A stretch of DNA of 64,000 nt from Strigamia acuminata (lineage: Eukaryota > Arthropoda > Chilopoda > Geophilomorpha > Linotaeniidae): NCBI GenBank assembly GCA_949358305.1, contig OX442317.1, positions 8,250,186 through 8,314,185 on the forward strand. Reading direction: 5' to 3'. Shown here one piece after another: positions 1 to 11,485 of this stretch. Below the pieces are notes generated by a model. That model saw only the letters and a list, made by a program, of their open reading frames with translations. It was not told where the DNA came from and made no database searches. The translations under genes and the position numbers were made by a program. How positions within the stretch are numbered: position 1 is the first letter of the stretch; each line of letters begins with the position of its first letter.

Positions 1-168
1 GAGAATGGTTTGGGTCTTTACATACCTTAATAATGTTACATTCTGTAAACGTGATGGGTCACTCGACCAATGAGTGACGAGTGGGCCAATACTGTTAAAA
101 GTGTATTGACAAATCCAACACACCCCCTCAAGACACATTTTTACGAGTAAATTTGAACTAATCCCAAT
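1..168 (-). mobile_element. Fragment of a minus-strand copia-type retrotransposon (3' LTR plus end of pol)
   Basis: Read on the minus strand, this stretch ends a copia-type pol frame (KLGL followed by a few residues and a stop). It then shows a purine-rich tract (TTGAGGGGGTG) directly followed by TGTTGG, the usual start of a copia 3' LTR. The LTR runs off the left window edge (about 1-122). The pol C-terminus KLGL, the polypurine tract and the TG start in that order are typical of Ty1/copia elements. At about position 168 it abuts, head to head, the plus-strand copia element that follows, so it is a truncated piece of a second, different element. Confidence is moderate because only about 170 bases are visible. 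Confidence 0.6.
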
Positions 169-169
169 T

Positions 170-3100
170 TTGAAACAAATTTTTCGTGTTTGGGTGCGAA
201 AGGTGACCATTGGTCAACAACTCACTGATATGGATTATAAAGCCGATGACAAAATGATGGCAGCGATGTTATTAGCCACACTTCCAGACGATTTCAAGCC
301 AATGATAATGGCAATTGAAAATTGCGGTTCGGTTGTTACGGCAGAATATGTGAAAGTGCGATTGTTGCAAAAAGCGCAAAAACGTGAAAAGGACGTCACA
401 AGTGCAGCTCTCAGTTCTAGCGTTGGAAACGAACGTTTTAAGCGCCGAGAAGGAAACGATAACTCTTATCAAATCAAGTGCCATAGATGTCACAAACTTG
501 GGCACAAACGAGCGGACTGTCGTGTAAAAATATCGAAAAATGCGGAGAAAAATGCGGAAAAAATTGCGGAAAAACCTGCCAACAAATCGTACATCGCAAC
601 AGTCGTCTCAGCATCGGCAATGGTAACGAGATCGTCGCGTACAGACTGGATCATGGATTCTGGAGCGTCACGGCACATGTCGTCGCAACGTGAGCAGCTT
701 GGAAATTTAAAAAACGCGCCTAAAATTGTGGTTAACACTGCAAACGGTGCAATACTCTACGGGGAACACACAGGGACTGTTAAATTGACTGTATTGTTAA
801 ATGGAAAACCAGAAATGGTGGAATTCCGAGAAGTGTATTTTGTGCCTGGAGTGGAAGAAAATTTATTGTCAGTTCGACAACTTGAAAAAAATGGCGCGGA
901 CATTCGATTTCGTAGAGGACGATGCGAGATAAGAAAGAATGGTGATTTAATGCTGGCCACCCCGTGTGACCATGACGAGTTGTATCGATTGGACATTGTT
1001 GCGGCGGGTAAGAGCGAACGAGCCTTGAAATGTGCAACCTTTCCTCGCGACGTGGACAATGAAATTTGGCACTGACGACTCGGACACCTGAGCGACGGTG
1101 GTATGAAAACTTTGCGCAACTTGGTCAACGGTTTTAATGTCTCAAATAAAGAACCGGACTCGATCAAAATTTGTGAGATCTGTCTGAAAGGTAAACAATA
1201 TCGAATGCCTTTTCCGAAAAATAAAACGACTCGATCGGATGAAAAATTGGACCTTGTGCACTCTGACGTGTGCGGACCAATGACGAATGCAACAATGGGC
1301 GGTGCAAGATATTTCTTAACGTTTATTGACGATCACTCGAGAAAGACATTTGTTTATTTGTTGAAACACAAAAATGAAGTTTTTGGAAAATTTAAAGAAT
1401 TTAAGGTGCTCGTGGAAAAACAAACAGGGCAAACCATCAAGCGTTTTCGAACCGATAATGGCACGGAATACGTCGGAAACGAATTCAAAGATTACATGGC
1501 ACAAAATGGAATTGTGCACGAACTGACGGTGCCATACACGCCGGAACAAAATGGCGTCTCGGAAAGGACGAACAGGACACTAGTGGAAAAGGCAAGATCA
1601 ATGCTGCGGGACGCGTCGCTAGGCAAAGAATACTATGGAGAAGCCATCGTAACAGCAACGTATTTAAAGAATCGGTCGCCAACAGCAGCAGTTTGAGACA
1701 TGACTCCAGAGGAAGCTTGGAGTGGTGAAATACCCAACATTGGTTTTTTGCGCACCTTCGGATGTGTTGCGCACTCTCACATTCCAAAAGAAAAACGCCG
1801 GAAATGGGGCGAGAAAAGTGAAAAACTGACTTTAATGGGATATTGCGAGACAACAAAGGGGTACCGCCTGATTAACACCACCACTCAGAAAATAACGATA
1901 TCGCGTGACGTTGTGTTTGATGAAAGCACAAGCACCGGAAATAATACGAACTCTGACCAAATAAATGACTCTTTCTATGTTTTTCCAGAAACGATTAGTC
2001 ATGATGGCAAAATTTTGGCGCCTGTAGGCGGAAACGACAATACCGCGCACGACGACGGGGAAACAATTGAACTCCTTGCTCCAAACCAACACTGCGACGA
2101 TGCACAAGCAGTGGTTGCAATCGAAAACGACGCAGTTGATGACATTGGCGCAAATGACATATTTGAATCGGACGACGAAGACGAAGAGGAAGCCGTACTC
2201 GAGCCCATACAGCAGTTGCGACGCAACCCACCACGCAACTGCGGACCTCCGAGGCATCTGGCGGATCATTATGCACTCTACACAGCGATGGAGCAGGCCG
2301 GGGACGATCCAGATTCATACAGCGAAGCCATGCAACGCCCCGACTCAGAAGAGTGGAAACAGGCGGTAAAGGAGGAACTGGACTCGATGGACAAATGCAA
2401 GACGTGGGAACTTGCTGACCTGCCACCAGGACGAAAACCGATTTCCTGTCGCTAGGTCTTTAGAATCAAACGGACGGCAGATGAAGCTGTGGAGCGGTAT
2501 AAAGCCCGCTTAGTAGCACGTGGCTGCTCCCAAATCAACGGTGTGGACTATGACGAAACGTTCTCACCAGTGGTCAAATATACAACTTTGCGGTTGCTTT
2601 TGGCGATGGCAGCCGCAAACGGGTGGGAAATAGACCAAATGGATGCAGTGACGACTTTTCTTCACGGCGAATTAAAAGAAGAAATCTACATGAAACAACC
2701 GGAAGGACTTGAAAAACAGCCTGGTAAAATAAAATACTGTTGCTTGAAAAAAGCGATATATGGACTGAAACAAGCCGGGCGTGCGTGGTACGAGCTCGTT
2801 GACCAGGGCTTGGTAAACATTGGTTTAACATGCTGTGATTTCGACAATTGTGTTTATTTTGTGCGCGAAGCAAAAGGGATTGTCATTGTTGCGGTCTCCG
2901 TTGACGACTTACTCATTTTCTCAAGTGTAACTGTGCTTAAAAATCGGATCAAGGCCAGTTTATGCTCAAAATTCGAAATGAAAGACTTTGGACAAGCCCA
3001 TTACTGCCTCGGGATTAAATTTACACGAGACTGGAAACGCGGGACGATTAGTCTGGACCAATCGAATTACATCACGAAGGTGATAAAACGTTTTGGCATG

Positions 3101-3872
3101 GAAAACAGCACGATTGTTGCCACACCAACGGATCCAAATGGAAAACTGACAAACGAAATGGCACCTAAGACCACTCAAGAAAGGGACGAAATGAGTAGAG
3201 TCCCATATCAAGAAGCTGTCGGGAGCCTGCTGTATGCTGCACAGGCGACAAGGCCCGACATTGCGCAAGCAGTGGGAGTATCAGCAGATACAATTCCAAC
3301 TTTGGGTCAGCCCACTGGACTGCAGTCAAGCGCATCCTACGATATCTAAAAGGGACGATTAATACCAAACTGGTATATGGAAATTTAAAAAACTCAACTT
3401 TAGTCGGCTACACAGATGCAGACCACGCCGGATGTCTGGACACAAGACGATCAACCACTGGATACGTCTACACGATAGCTGGCGGAGCGATTAGCTGGTC
3501 AAGCAAAAAACAACCAACAGACAGAAGCCAACAGAAGCCGAATACATGTCGTTGTCAATGGCATCAAAGGAAGCTATATGGCTTAGACGGGCTATCCACG
3601 AATTGAAATTGGATGAAAACACAAGCCCAACTATTGTGCATTCTGACAACCAGGGCGCTCTAAATTTGTCAAAGAACACGGTATATCATTCCCTGACAAA
3701 GCACATTGACATAAAACATCACTTTGTTCGAGAAGTCATTAAAAACGGACACATTGTTGTCAAATTTGTTGGAACAGATGACATGATCGCGGATGTTCTA
3801 ACAAAAAGACTTGCAAAAGAAAAACACCGATGGTGTGCAGGAAAAATGGGATTATGTATCTCTAAAAATTAA
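170..3872 (+). pseudogene. Copia gag-pol polyprotein, broken by stops and frameshifts
   Basis: Domains in order: gag C-terminus with a CCHC zinc knuckle (CHRCHKLGHKRADC, about 479-520); aspartic protease with DSGAS (about 655-670); integrase with an HHCC-like zinc region (LGHLS then CEIC), FIDDHSR and DNGTEY core motifs; reverse transcriptase from about 2490 with RLVARG and a catalytic box reading VSVDDLL, where copia elements usually have YVDD; RNase H from about 3395 (YTDADHAG, TEAEYM). Breaks: TGA at 1073-1075 inside the HxRLGHL region, TGA near 1694, TAG near 2453 (expected Trp), a one-base frameshift near 3280 and a small duplication shifting frame near 3525. It is a dead retrotransposon polyprotein. 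Confidence 0.88.
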
Positions 3873-3945
3873 TTTATCTTGTACGCCATTTTTAAACCTT
3901 TTTATTTTTGTATAACTGTTTTTATGTGTCACCACAGAGTGGGAG

Positions 3946-4099
3946 TATTGAGATATTCTGTGTCAACACATGTTTGTAGCGCCACCTGGCGCCTACGGTA
4001 GTTTATGCTAATAAAATTGTACACGGGCACTTCCGTTTTGACCATCACCACGCGTAGCCACTCAATCTTTTCGCTCCCACGCAGATTCGCAGATTCTCA
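3946..4099 (+). repeat. 3' LTR of the plus-strand copia element
   Basis: This LTR of about 154 bp follows a purine tract and begins TATTGAGATATT (a TG start probably decayed to TA). It contains an AATAAA signal near 4010 and ends in CA before P4HA intron sequence. No matching 5' LTR is in the window. Confidence 0.6.
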
Positions 4100-4121
4100 T
4101 CAATTGTTTATAATTTAAAAG

Positions 4122-4940
4122 TTGAACAGATCAAAAGTTTCTAATCATGAAATATCAGACGGACAAACAAGTCAGACCTCATGGATGTCCGATGACGAGC
4201 AAGATGACCAGTTGCGTCGAAAAGTTAAAATTATAATGGATCGTGTGTCCAGCATTACTGGGCTTAATGTACACGGAAAGATTAACTCGGAATCAATGCA
4301 AGTTGCTAATTACAGTATTGGTGGTGAATACGCACGTCATTATGATGCTTCGTACAAGTATCTCACTCCCCAGCAGGTTCGTGAAACCAAATTGTTTATC
4401 TGCAAATTACTAGACTTTAATCGTTTTTAAATTGTGTTTGACAATTGGCTGAAGTGGATCCGTTTAAATTATACTCCATTGGTGATCGAATTGCTACTCT
4501 AATGTTTTATGTAAGTGATGGTTGATTTGCCGTCTAAATAATTGATCATCGATTTGTGTTGCTAGTTAAGTGATGTCAAGCTGGGCGGTGCTACAGTGTT
4601 TCCTTTGATTGGTGCAGGTGTTCGGCCTAGAAAGGTCAATAATCTTGCAATTGAATCCATAAAAGCGTCACAAATTAATCTTAATTCTCCTTGCGTGTGC
4701 GATTTCAGGGTTCTGCAGTTTTTTGGTATAATGTGCTTAGAAATGGTGAAGGAGATCTCCGCACTTTGCATGGTGGATGTTCAGTTCTTCTTGGATCCAA
4801 ATGGAGTAAATGAATTAGTTGTATAAAAAGAGATATAAAGTTATCAATTTTTTTAATGTGTACATTTAGTTGGAAACAAGTGGATTTATGAAGTTAATCA
4901 AGTTTTCAAAAGGCCTTGCAGCTTAAACCCACAAGACTAG
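4122..4940 (+). pseudogene. P4HA unit A: exons 8-12 of a prolyl 4-hydroxylase alpha subunit
   Basis: Exons inferred: E8 4122-4376, E9 4445-4510, E10 4566-4634, E11 4709-4805, E12 4870-4940 (TAG). They encode the catalytic half of P4HA: TGLNVHG and QVANY, the iron-binding HYD in E8, [13 protein letters not shown] in E10, FWYN with the distal His and Lys (HGGC and GSKW) in E11, and NKW with KRPCSLNP in E12. The upstream exons are not visible because a copia element occupies intron 7 and the window starts there. The acceptor before E9 reads ACAA instead of the ACAG seen in the other units, so correct splicing is doubtful. In E12 the usual WIHE is WIYE. Probably a pseudogene, although the reading frames themselves are open. 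Confidence 0.85.
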
Positions 4941-5386
4941 ATATCTGCTAATGTTCAAGTATACGTACATATTGAAAATTACAAAAAGTCCAGTTAATTA
5001 TTTATATCATTCTCAGTTTTCACAATTTTCGTAAATTTATGTGTTGGAAAAATTCTTACCGTACTTTTATTGTATTGTACAATATTTAAGTTAAAATATG
5101 TGATGAAATATTTTTCTCTGAAAAAATTAAAACTCAAACACTCGATCCGAGGCACATCAACAAGACATCAATCACATGGACACTCTAAGAGAAGATTCTA
5201 CATATACAGCTCTTTGATTCTTATACATTTTATTTATTTATATCGTTCAAATTCAAATCACTTTTGCACAAGGAGAGCCATAACAGTTGAATTAAGTTTC
5301 CACGGCCATTAATCAGGCTAAAAACGAAGTGAAAATCTTACGAATGTTTTCCCATATTTTAATCGACATTTACATTTTCTATTTAG
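4941..5386. other. Intergenic: P4HA 3' flanking block
   Basis: No gene was seen. This is the AT-rich 3' flank that recurs after most units (for example 7161-7500 and 37590-37900), with possible AATAAA-like signals. The last ~60 bases resemble P4HA intron 6, so unit B starts directly in its exon 7. Confidence 0.6.
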
Positions 5387-6289
5387 AGTGATTCGGAAGT
5401 TGCATCTTTGCACTGTTATTTATCCGACAGAAGAGATGCAAGCTTTTACATAAACCCAATTAAGGTTGAAATCCACAGTCACAACCCGCAAATCCTAACT
5501 TTTCACGACATCATTTATGAATCAGAAATTGATTTCATTAAAGAATTTAGCAAATCATCGGTAAGTTTCAGAAATTGTCATTAACAAACATGCTTTTAGT
5601 TTTTAATTTTTTTTATTTTATGATAGTTGGAAAGATCAAGAGTTTTGCCCGAAATGGATGATGATATTGAGATATCGAACGTGCGAACAAGCCAGAACAC
5701 ATGGATATACGATGATGAGAGAGATAAGCAGTTACATCAAAAAGTTAAAATTATAATGGATCGTTTGTCCAGAATCACTGGGCTTAATGTACACGGAAAG
5801 AATAACTCGGAAGCAATGCAAGTGGCCAATTACGGTATTGGTGGTGAATACAGACCTCATGTGGATTATTTATACAAAGATTTGTCTCCTCAAGAGGTTC
5901 CTGAAATCAATTCTTTTATCTAGTGTTTATTAGACTTTAATTGTTTTTAAATTGTGCTTGACAGTTGGCTTGGCATGACGTGGATCCGTTTGAGTTGGAA
6001 TTTATTGGTGATAGAATTGCTACTTTAATGTTCTATGTAAGTGATGGTTGATTTCTTGTCTAAATAATTAATTATCGATTTCTATCGCTAGTTGAGTGGT
6101 GTCAAGCTGGGCGGAGCTACAGTGTTTCCGCGGATTGGTGCAGCTGTTGTTTTCCATACGAGGTTTTAACGGTGAGGTTTACTCGTCCACTGCTCAACTG
6201 GCAACAGTTTTCAACGCACAACGGGAAATCGTTGGACACTTAGAACGATACATCGAAGATGCTGAAACCAGAACTTTAGCAAACCATCA
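5387..6289 (+). pseudogene. P4HA unit B: rearranged fragment (E7-E10) fused to E1 and an E7 tail
   Basis: Exons E7 5387-5560, E8 5627-5896 and E9 5965-6036 are intact and encode [14 protein letters not shown], a TGLNVHG region with HVD iron ligands, and a [10 protein letters not shown] segment. E10 starts at 6092 but is cut at about 6147. There it joins in mid-exon to exon-1 coding sequence ([13 protein letters not shown]), which after [11 protein letters not shown]-type sequence is itself joined at about 6274 to the last ~16 bases of an exon 7 (AKPS-type end with its GTAAGT donor at 6290). Unit C continues from there. This is a three-part chimera of different P4HA exons that lacks a start region and a complete catalytic domain, and it cannot make a normal protein. 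Confidence 0.85.
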
Positions 6290-6345
6290 GTAAGTTTCAT
6301 AAAATGTCTTTAACAAACATTTGAAAATTGTTTATCATTTAAAAG

Positions 6346-7160
6346 TTGAACAGATCAAAAGTTTCTAATCATGAAATATCAGACGGACGAACAAGTCAGA
6401 CCTCATGGATGTCCGATGACGAGCAAGATGACCAATTGCGTCGAAAAGTTAAAAGTATAATGGATCGTGTGTCCAGCATTACTGGGCTTAATGTACACGG
6501 AAAGATTAACTCGGAACCATTGCAAGTGGCTAATTACGGTATTGGTGGTGAATACGGACGTCATTACGATGCTTCGTACAAGTATAAGTCTCCCCAGCAG
6601 GTTCGTGAAACCAAATTGTTTATCTGCTATTTACTAGAGTTTAATCGTTTTTAAATTGTGCTTGACAGTTAGCTGATGTGGATCCGTTTAAATTATACTC
6701 CATTGGTGATCGAATTGCTACTCTAATGTTTTATGTAAGTGATGATTTGCCGTCTAAATAATTGATCATCAATTTGTGTTGCTAGTTAAGTGATGTCGAG
6801 CTGGGCGGTGCTACAGTGTTTCCGCTGGTTGGTGCAGCTGTCCGGCCTAGAAAGGTCAATAATCCTGCAATTAAATGCATAAAAGCGTCACAAATTAATC
6901 TCAATTATCCTTGCACGTACATTTTTAGGGTTCTGCAGTTTTTTGGTATAATGTGCTTCGAAATGGTGAAGGAGATCGCCGCAGTTTGCATGGTGGATGT
7001 CCAGTTCTTCTTGGATCCAAATGGAGTAAATGAATTAGTTGATTAAAAAAAGATTTAAAGTTATCAATTTTTTTAATGTGTACATTTAGTTGGAACCAAG
7101 TGGATTCATGAAGTTAATCAAGTTTTCAAAAGGCCTTGCAGCTTAAACCCACAAGACTAA
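6346..7160 (+). pseudogene. P4HA unit C: exons 8-12, downstream part of the B/C chimera
   Basis: Exons E8 6346-6600, E9 6669-6734, E10 6786-6854, E11 6929-7025 and E12 7090-7160 (TAA) are open with canonical splice sites. They encode HYD in E8, the distal HGGC and GSKW in E11, and the [10 protein letters not shown] end. The segment 6330-7500 is very similar to 4113-5330 (unit A and its flank), which points to a recent duplication. The proper 5' exons are absent and only the chimeric unit B sequence lies upstream, so no full P4HA can be made. The catalytic exons themselves are better preserved than in unit A because the E9 acceptor is intact. Confidence 0.85.
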
Positions 7161-7708
7161 ATATCTGCTAATGTCTATATACTGAAAATTACAAAAAGTC
7201 CAGTTAATTATTTATATCATTCTCAGTTTTCACAATTTTCGTAAATTTATGTGTTGAGAAAATTCTTTCTTTTATTGTATTATATAAAATATGTGATGAA
7301 ATATTTTTCTCTGAAATAATTAAAACTCAAACACTCGATCCGAGGCACATCAACAAGACATCAATCACATGGACACTCTAAGAGAAGATTCTACCTATAC
7401 AGCTCTTTGATTCTTATACATTTTATTGATTTATATCGTTCAAATTCAAATCACTTTTGCACAAGGAGAGTCATAACAGTTGAATTAAGTTTCTACGGCC
7501 ATTAATCAGGTTATGGTCAAGTTTAATGGCCAGATATCAGCTAGGTTCTATTCATGCAATTATAATTATTGTAATCTATCTGCAAATAACTTTTATTCAA
7601 AGCACCAGTCTAAATAATAACTTGGTATATAATTACCGGTACTTTATGGAACAATTTTTTCAGTTGAATTATTTTTCTACCCTGCATCGTTGATGAAATC
7701 AAGACTCA
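7161..7708. other. Intergenic: 3' flank of unit C and 5' flank of unit D
   Basis: The first part repeats the 3' block seen after unit A. From about 7505 it contains the upstream block shared by units D, G, K, L, M, O and P, ending in a TATA/initiator-like core promoter. No other gene was seen. Confidence 0.6.
7626..7665 (+). promoter_or_regulatory. Candidate core promoter of unit D (TATA box plus TCAGTT initiator)
   Basis: TATATAAT at 7626-7633 lies 36 bases before the A of TTCAGTTG (7660-7665), which matches the arthropod initiator consensus TCAGTY. The ATG follows 47 bases after that A. The same arrangement recurs upstream of K, L, M, O and G. Transcription start is inferred, not shown. 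Confidence 0.5.
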
Positions 7709-10097
7709 ATGACAGCTTTTGTCCTACTCTTTTTGTTTTCCATACGAGGTTTTAACGGTGAGGTTTACTCTTCGACTGCTCAACTGGCGACAGTTTTCAA
7801 CGCACAACGGGAAATCGTTGGACACTTAGAACGATACATCGAGGATGCTGAAGCCAAAACTGCACACTTACGAAAGTAAGATGATTTATTCAATGTTTCT
7901 GCTTTTGGGCTCGAGTTAATATCATCAAACACCTTCACACAGATACGTAGATACATTTAACCGCCTGCGTGGGACGGCAGATGTGGATGAGATAGTCGGC
8001 AACCCTTTATCAGCTTACAAACTTATTAAACTACTTGCAGAAAACTGGGCAAGTGTGGAAGAACTTCTCGACGATAATTCGTGGCTAGGTTTGTACTTGT
8101 AACACGTATTCAGCTCAAAGCAATTTTTCATCTATACAATACTTGTGTAGATTCAATTCAACAAATCCAAAGCCTTCGTAATAATATACTAATGCCCAGA
8201 GAAAACGATGTTGAAGGTGCAGCATTAGCTATTATAAGACTCCAACTAACCTATAAACTCGATGCGTCTGATTTAGCACGTGGCAATATCTCTGGTATTC
8301 AAACTTCAATCGGATTAACAAGTATGGTTGTTCAATATCTCATAGTTAGAACGTAATTTTCACTGACCGCAGATATTTTAATCAGTTCAAGATTGCTTAT
8401 ATCTGGGAAAATACAGTTCCAATCAGAAGCTCTTGGTTTCAGCGATTGAATGGTACGAATTAGCATTAAACATGAGTATTGAAGAAACAAATCCCGCCAG
8501 TGACCCTCAAGAAATATCAATGTATCTAGAAGAGGCAATAACAGCAGTAAGTTATTATTTTTTGGTAGCGGGAGCTATGGGTGCAAAGTCGTGTGGTGCG
8601 CAATAGCATGGTTTTCATTGAAGGAACAAAAGGCGACACAATAACGTTCTTAATTTTACATTCTCTTTCATTGGACTAACATTAATTTTGATTACCGTTT
8701 TAAGCTTGATCTGGTACTGGAGAGTGAAGGTGAGTGCTAAATTAGAAAGAAATAATTTTACTCTTTCTTAACTATGAAACACTCACGTTTTAAGAATACC
8801 ACCAACTCACTATTCATCAACCAATCAGTGTTCCAAATCCTGCAGAGATTAAAAATCTTCCAAAACCACCAAGCAGGAAAAACAGCTTAGGTGTGCAGTT
8901 GTCAAGAATAGAAGAATTAAGAAATTATAATGCATTATGCAGAGGAGAAGAAGTGAGGGTAAAAACTAAGTGAAAAACATGATCAATTCTTTCCCGCATT
9001 TAATTCAGTTTCTTTTTAGAGTGATTCGGAAGTAACAACTTTGAACTGTTATTTATCGAACAGAGGAGATCCAAGTTTCTACATAAATCCAATTAAGGTT
9101 GAAGTCCACAGTCACGACCCGCAAATCTTCACATTTCACGACATCATTTATGAATCAGAAATTGATTTCATCAAAGAGTTTAGCAAACCATCAGTAAGTG
9201 TGAAAAATTGTCGTCACCAAACATGCTTCTAATTTTTGTTTAAGAATTGTTTATCATTTAAAAGTTGGAAAGGTCAAGACTTGAGCCCGATCTTGAGTAT
9301 CCTGATGAAATATCGGACGATCGAATAAGTCAGAGCTCAGTGATATCCGATGATGAGCATAATGAGCAGTTACGACGAAAAGTTAGAATTATAATGGATC
9401 GTCTGTTCAGAATTACTGGGCTTAATGTACACGGAAAGAATAACTCGGAACCATTGCAAGTAACTAATTACGGTATTGGTGGTGAATACACACCTCATTA
9501 CGATGCTGTGTACAAGGATAAGTCTAGCCAGGAGGTTCGTGAAACCAAATTGTTTATCTGCAATTTACTAGACTTTAATCGTTTTTAAATTGTGCTTGAC
9601 AGTTATCTGTCGAGGATTTGTTTACATTAGAATCCATTGGTGATAGACTTGCTACTCTGATGTTTTATGTAAGTGATGGTTGATTTCACGTCTAAATAAT
9701 TGATCATCGATTTGTATTGCTAGTTAAGTGATGTCGAGCTGGGCGGTGCTACAGTGTTTCCTTTGATTGGGGTCGCTGTCCGGCCTACAAAGGTCAATAA
9801 TCCTGCAATTAAATGCATGAAGGTATAATAAATTAATCTCAATTCTCTTTGCATGTGCGTTTTTAGGGTTCTGCAGTTTTTTGGTATAATGTGCTTCGAA
9901 ATGGTGAAGGAGATGTCCGCACTTTGCATGGTGGATGTCCAGTTCTTCTTGGATCCAAATGGAGTAAATGAATTAGTTGATTAAAAACTGAGACGAAGTT
10001 ATTAATTTTTTAATGTGTACATTTAGTTGGAAACAAGTGGATTCATGAACTTAGTCAAGTTTTCAAAAGGCCTTGCAGCCTAAACCCACAAGACTAG
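7709..10097 (+). CDS. P4HA: P4HA unit D: intact collagen prolyl 4-hydroxylase alpha subunit, type B
   Basis: Twelve exons join to 526 aa: 7709-7875, 7943-8088, 8151-8321, 8386-8546, 8705-8729, 8795-8958, 9020-9193, 9265-9534, 9603-9668, 9724-9792, 9867-9963, 10027-10097. All introns are GT-AG and all phases fit. Residues 1-17 form a signal peptide ([17 protein letters not shown]); P4Ha_N spans about 18-161 ([21 protein letters not shown]); the substrate-binding/TPR region is about 162-223; a linker ends with CRGE (~270); the dioxygenase domain is 279-526 with HYD iron ligands at 414/416, distal His 492 and 2-oxoglutarate Lys 502, the same +10 spacing as vertebrate P4HA. Length is normal for the family. 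Intron 4 carries a short scar (TGCAAAGTC near 8580) matching the ends of an insertion in unit J. Function in the ER with PDI is inferred from the family. Confidence 0.9.
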
Positions 10098-10710
10098 ATT
10101 CCTGCTAATGTCAACATAGTGAAAATTAGAAAAAGTCTTGTTAATAATTTTTATCATCCTCAGTTTTCACAATTTTCATAAATTTATGTGTTGAAAAAAT
10201 TCTCTTTTATGCAATTAAAACACTAAAGTTATACATAAACTATGCCGACATTTGGCCAATGAAAAGTTAATCTAAACTAATAAAAAAAAAGATGGCCAGT
10301 TATTCACCCATATGCCAAGAATAAATTAGATATAATTTATTTGTTTAGATTAAAGTTGGTTTGGCATAATGGTTTGTAAAGTTGATTAAACTTTGAGTTT
10401 AACAATTGGTTTAAATCTGTCGGGGATAAAATGGTTAGTGCACCTTATCATGCGGACGGTAAGCATCATCCATCGCTCGGCACAACATCCTCGCAATCAC
10501 AGTTGCTATCGGTTAACACTTCACCATGCAGAACGGTTTCAAATTTTCGCCACACACAGCGGTATAGCCACACATGGTACTAATGATAAACTGACTGTTT
10601 TGGCACCTCCGCGATGGGAATCCAGTGTTCAAACACACTGGGTGCTACTAGCTATTACTGACTACTTTCATACCACACGTAACCACAACACCATTCATGG
10701 AGATACTCGT

Positions 10711-10790
10711 CGGACACGGCGGTGCATTGTCGGACACGGCGGTGCATTGTCGGACACGGCGGTGCATTGTCGGACACGGCGGTGCATTCT
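10711..10790 (+). repeat. 20-bp minisatellite, 4 units
   Basis: Four head-to-tail copies of CGGACACGGCGGTGCATTGT, the last ending TCT. The related repeat at about 25771-25795 has only one unit, so the array expanded here. Confidence 0.9.
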
Positions 10791-11295
10791 CTGCCACGCA
10801 TAGCTGTGAATCAAAAATTATTATGAAACCTTGTATCTATTCAAAAGAATAATACAATTTTCCAGTGACAATTCAACAAAAAAGAAAACTAGAAAAATCT
10901 AACTAACTTTCTGTTGCCAGGAAATACTGTATATAGTCTTGGTTGGATTAATGGAATTAACAATGTTCCAATGGGAACATGGGTTCGATGAATCCCTCCA
11001 ATCCTGGATACAGAGAATCATAATTTGGATTATCTAAATCCGTGATATGAAACAGGAAATGAGATACATGGGACTGGTAATGGATAACCAGGACACAATC
11101 CCAATTCTAATTAATCCTGGAATCCGCGTAGTCACATTCCAAGAGGATTTTAGCACTTCCTTATTTTGATTAATAACAACAATAATATAAATCTATATTA
11201 TTGTATATTTCACACTGCATTAGCTACGGCACATTTATATAGTCGTATTCGAGTTTTTCTTTGACGTATTTGAATTTATCGCCAACAAGCGCTAT

Positions 11296-11308
11296 CGCCA
11301 TCTAGTGG
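11296..11308 (-). promoter_or_regulatory. CTCF-like motif in the P4HA upstream block
   Basis: CGCCATCTAGTGG on the + strand reads CCACTAGATGGCG on the minus strand and fits the conserved CTCF core CCASYAGRKGGCR. The same site recurs at 15979-15991, 26957-26969, 30068-30080 and, with one change, 33944-33956, always in the block upstream of a P4HA unit. Binding is not shown. Confidence 0.35.
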
Positions 11309-11485
11309 TAGGAATGAGCACGGACAAATACGGTTACTCAACCGCTACAAGGTTGTGGTTAGGTTTAAAGGCAAGAGATCATAAATATTTAAATCTATTA
11401 TTTCTGCAAATAACGGTTAGTCAAAGCGTCAGTCTGGTTGTTGTTCACATCTGCCCCAATGTTCGCCATTGTTAGGTTAGGTTAG

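Larger units (their letters stand above)
169..4101 (+). mobile_element. Degenerate Ty1/copia retrotransposon inserted in P4HA intron 7
   Basis: This is a copia-type element with gag, protease, integrase, reverse transcriptase and RNase H in copia order, followed by a purine tract (about 3936-3945) and a short 3' LTR. The 5' LTR and the N-terminal part of gag are missing; the left end is replaced by the minus-strand copia fragment. The right flank resumes the intron-7 sequence shared by the P4HA units, beginning with AATTGTTTATAATTT, so the insertion lies in intron 7 of unit A. Several stops and frameshifts make it non-functional. Confidence 0.85.
10098..11435. other. Intergenic region with dispersed repeats
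   Basis: 10098-10330 is the shared P4HA 3' block. About 10330-11165 is a dispersed repeat whose pieces recur at 25650-25940 and 26640-26800 (same orientation), at about 26430-26640 (inverted) and near 33700-33870. From about 11165 the P4HA upstream block begins and is interrupted at 11436 by a transposon. No gene was seen. Confidence 0.6.

Noticed and set aside
4377-4430. Possible alternative ending of exon 8 reading on into intron 8 ([17 protein letters not shown])
   Set aside because: The reading-through is conserved in many units only because the intron is nearly identical. It would delete the distal His and Lys, and the GT-AG intron fits the family alignment.
4562-4771. Minus-strand frames of about 69 codons (start MQSAxISFTISK) repeated near every unit
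   Set aside because: They lie antisense over exons 10-11 and intron 10 of each P4HA unit and repeat only because the unit is repeated.
10711-10790. CRISPR-like array
   Set aside because: Direct tandem units without spacers in a eukaryotic genome; it is a minisatellite.
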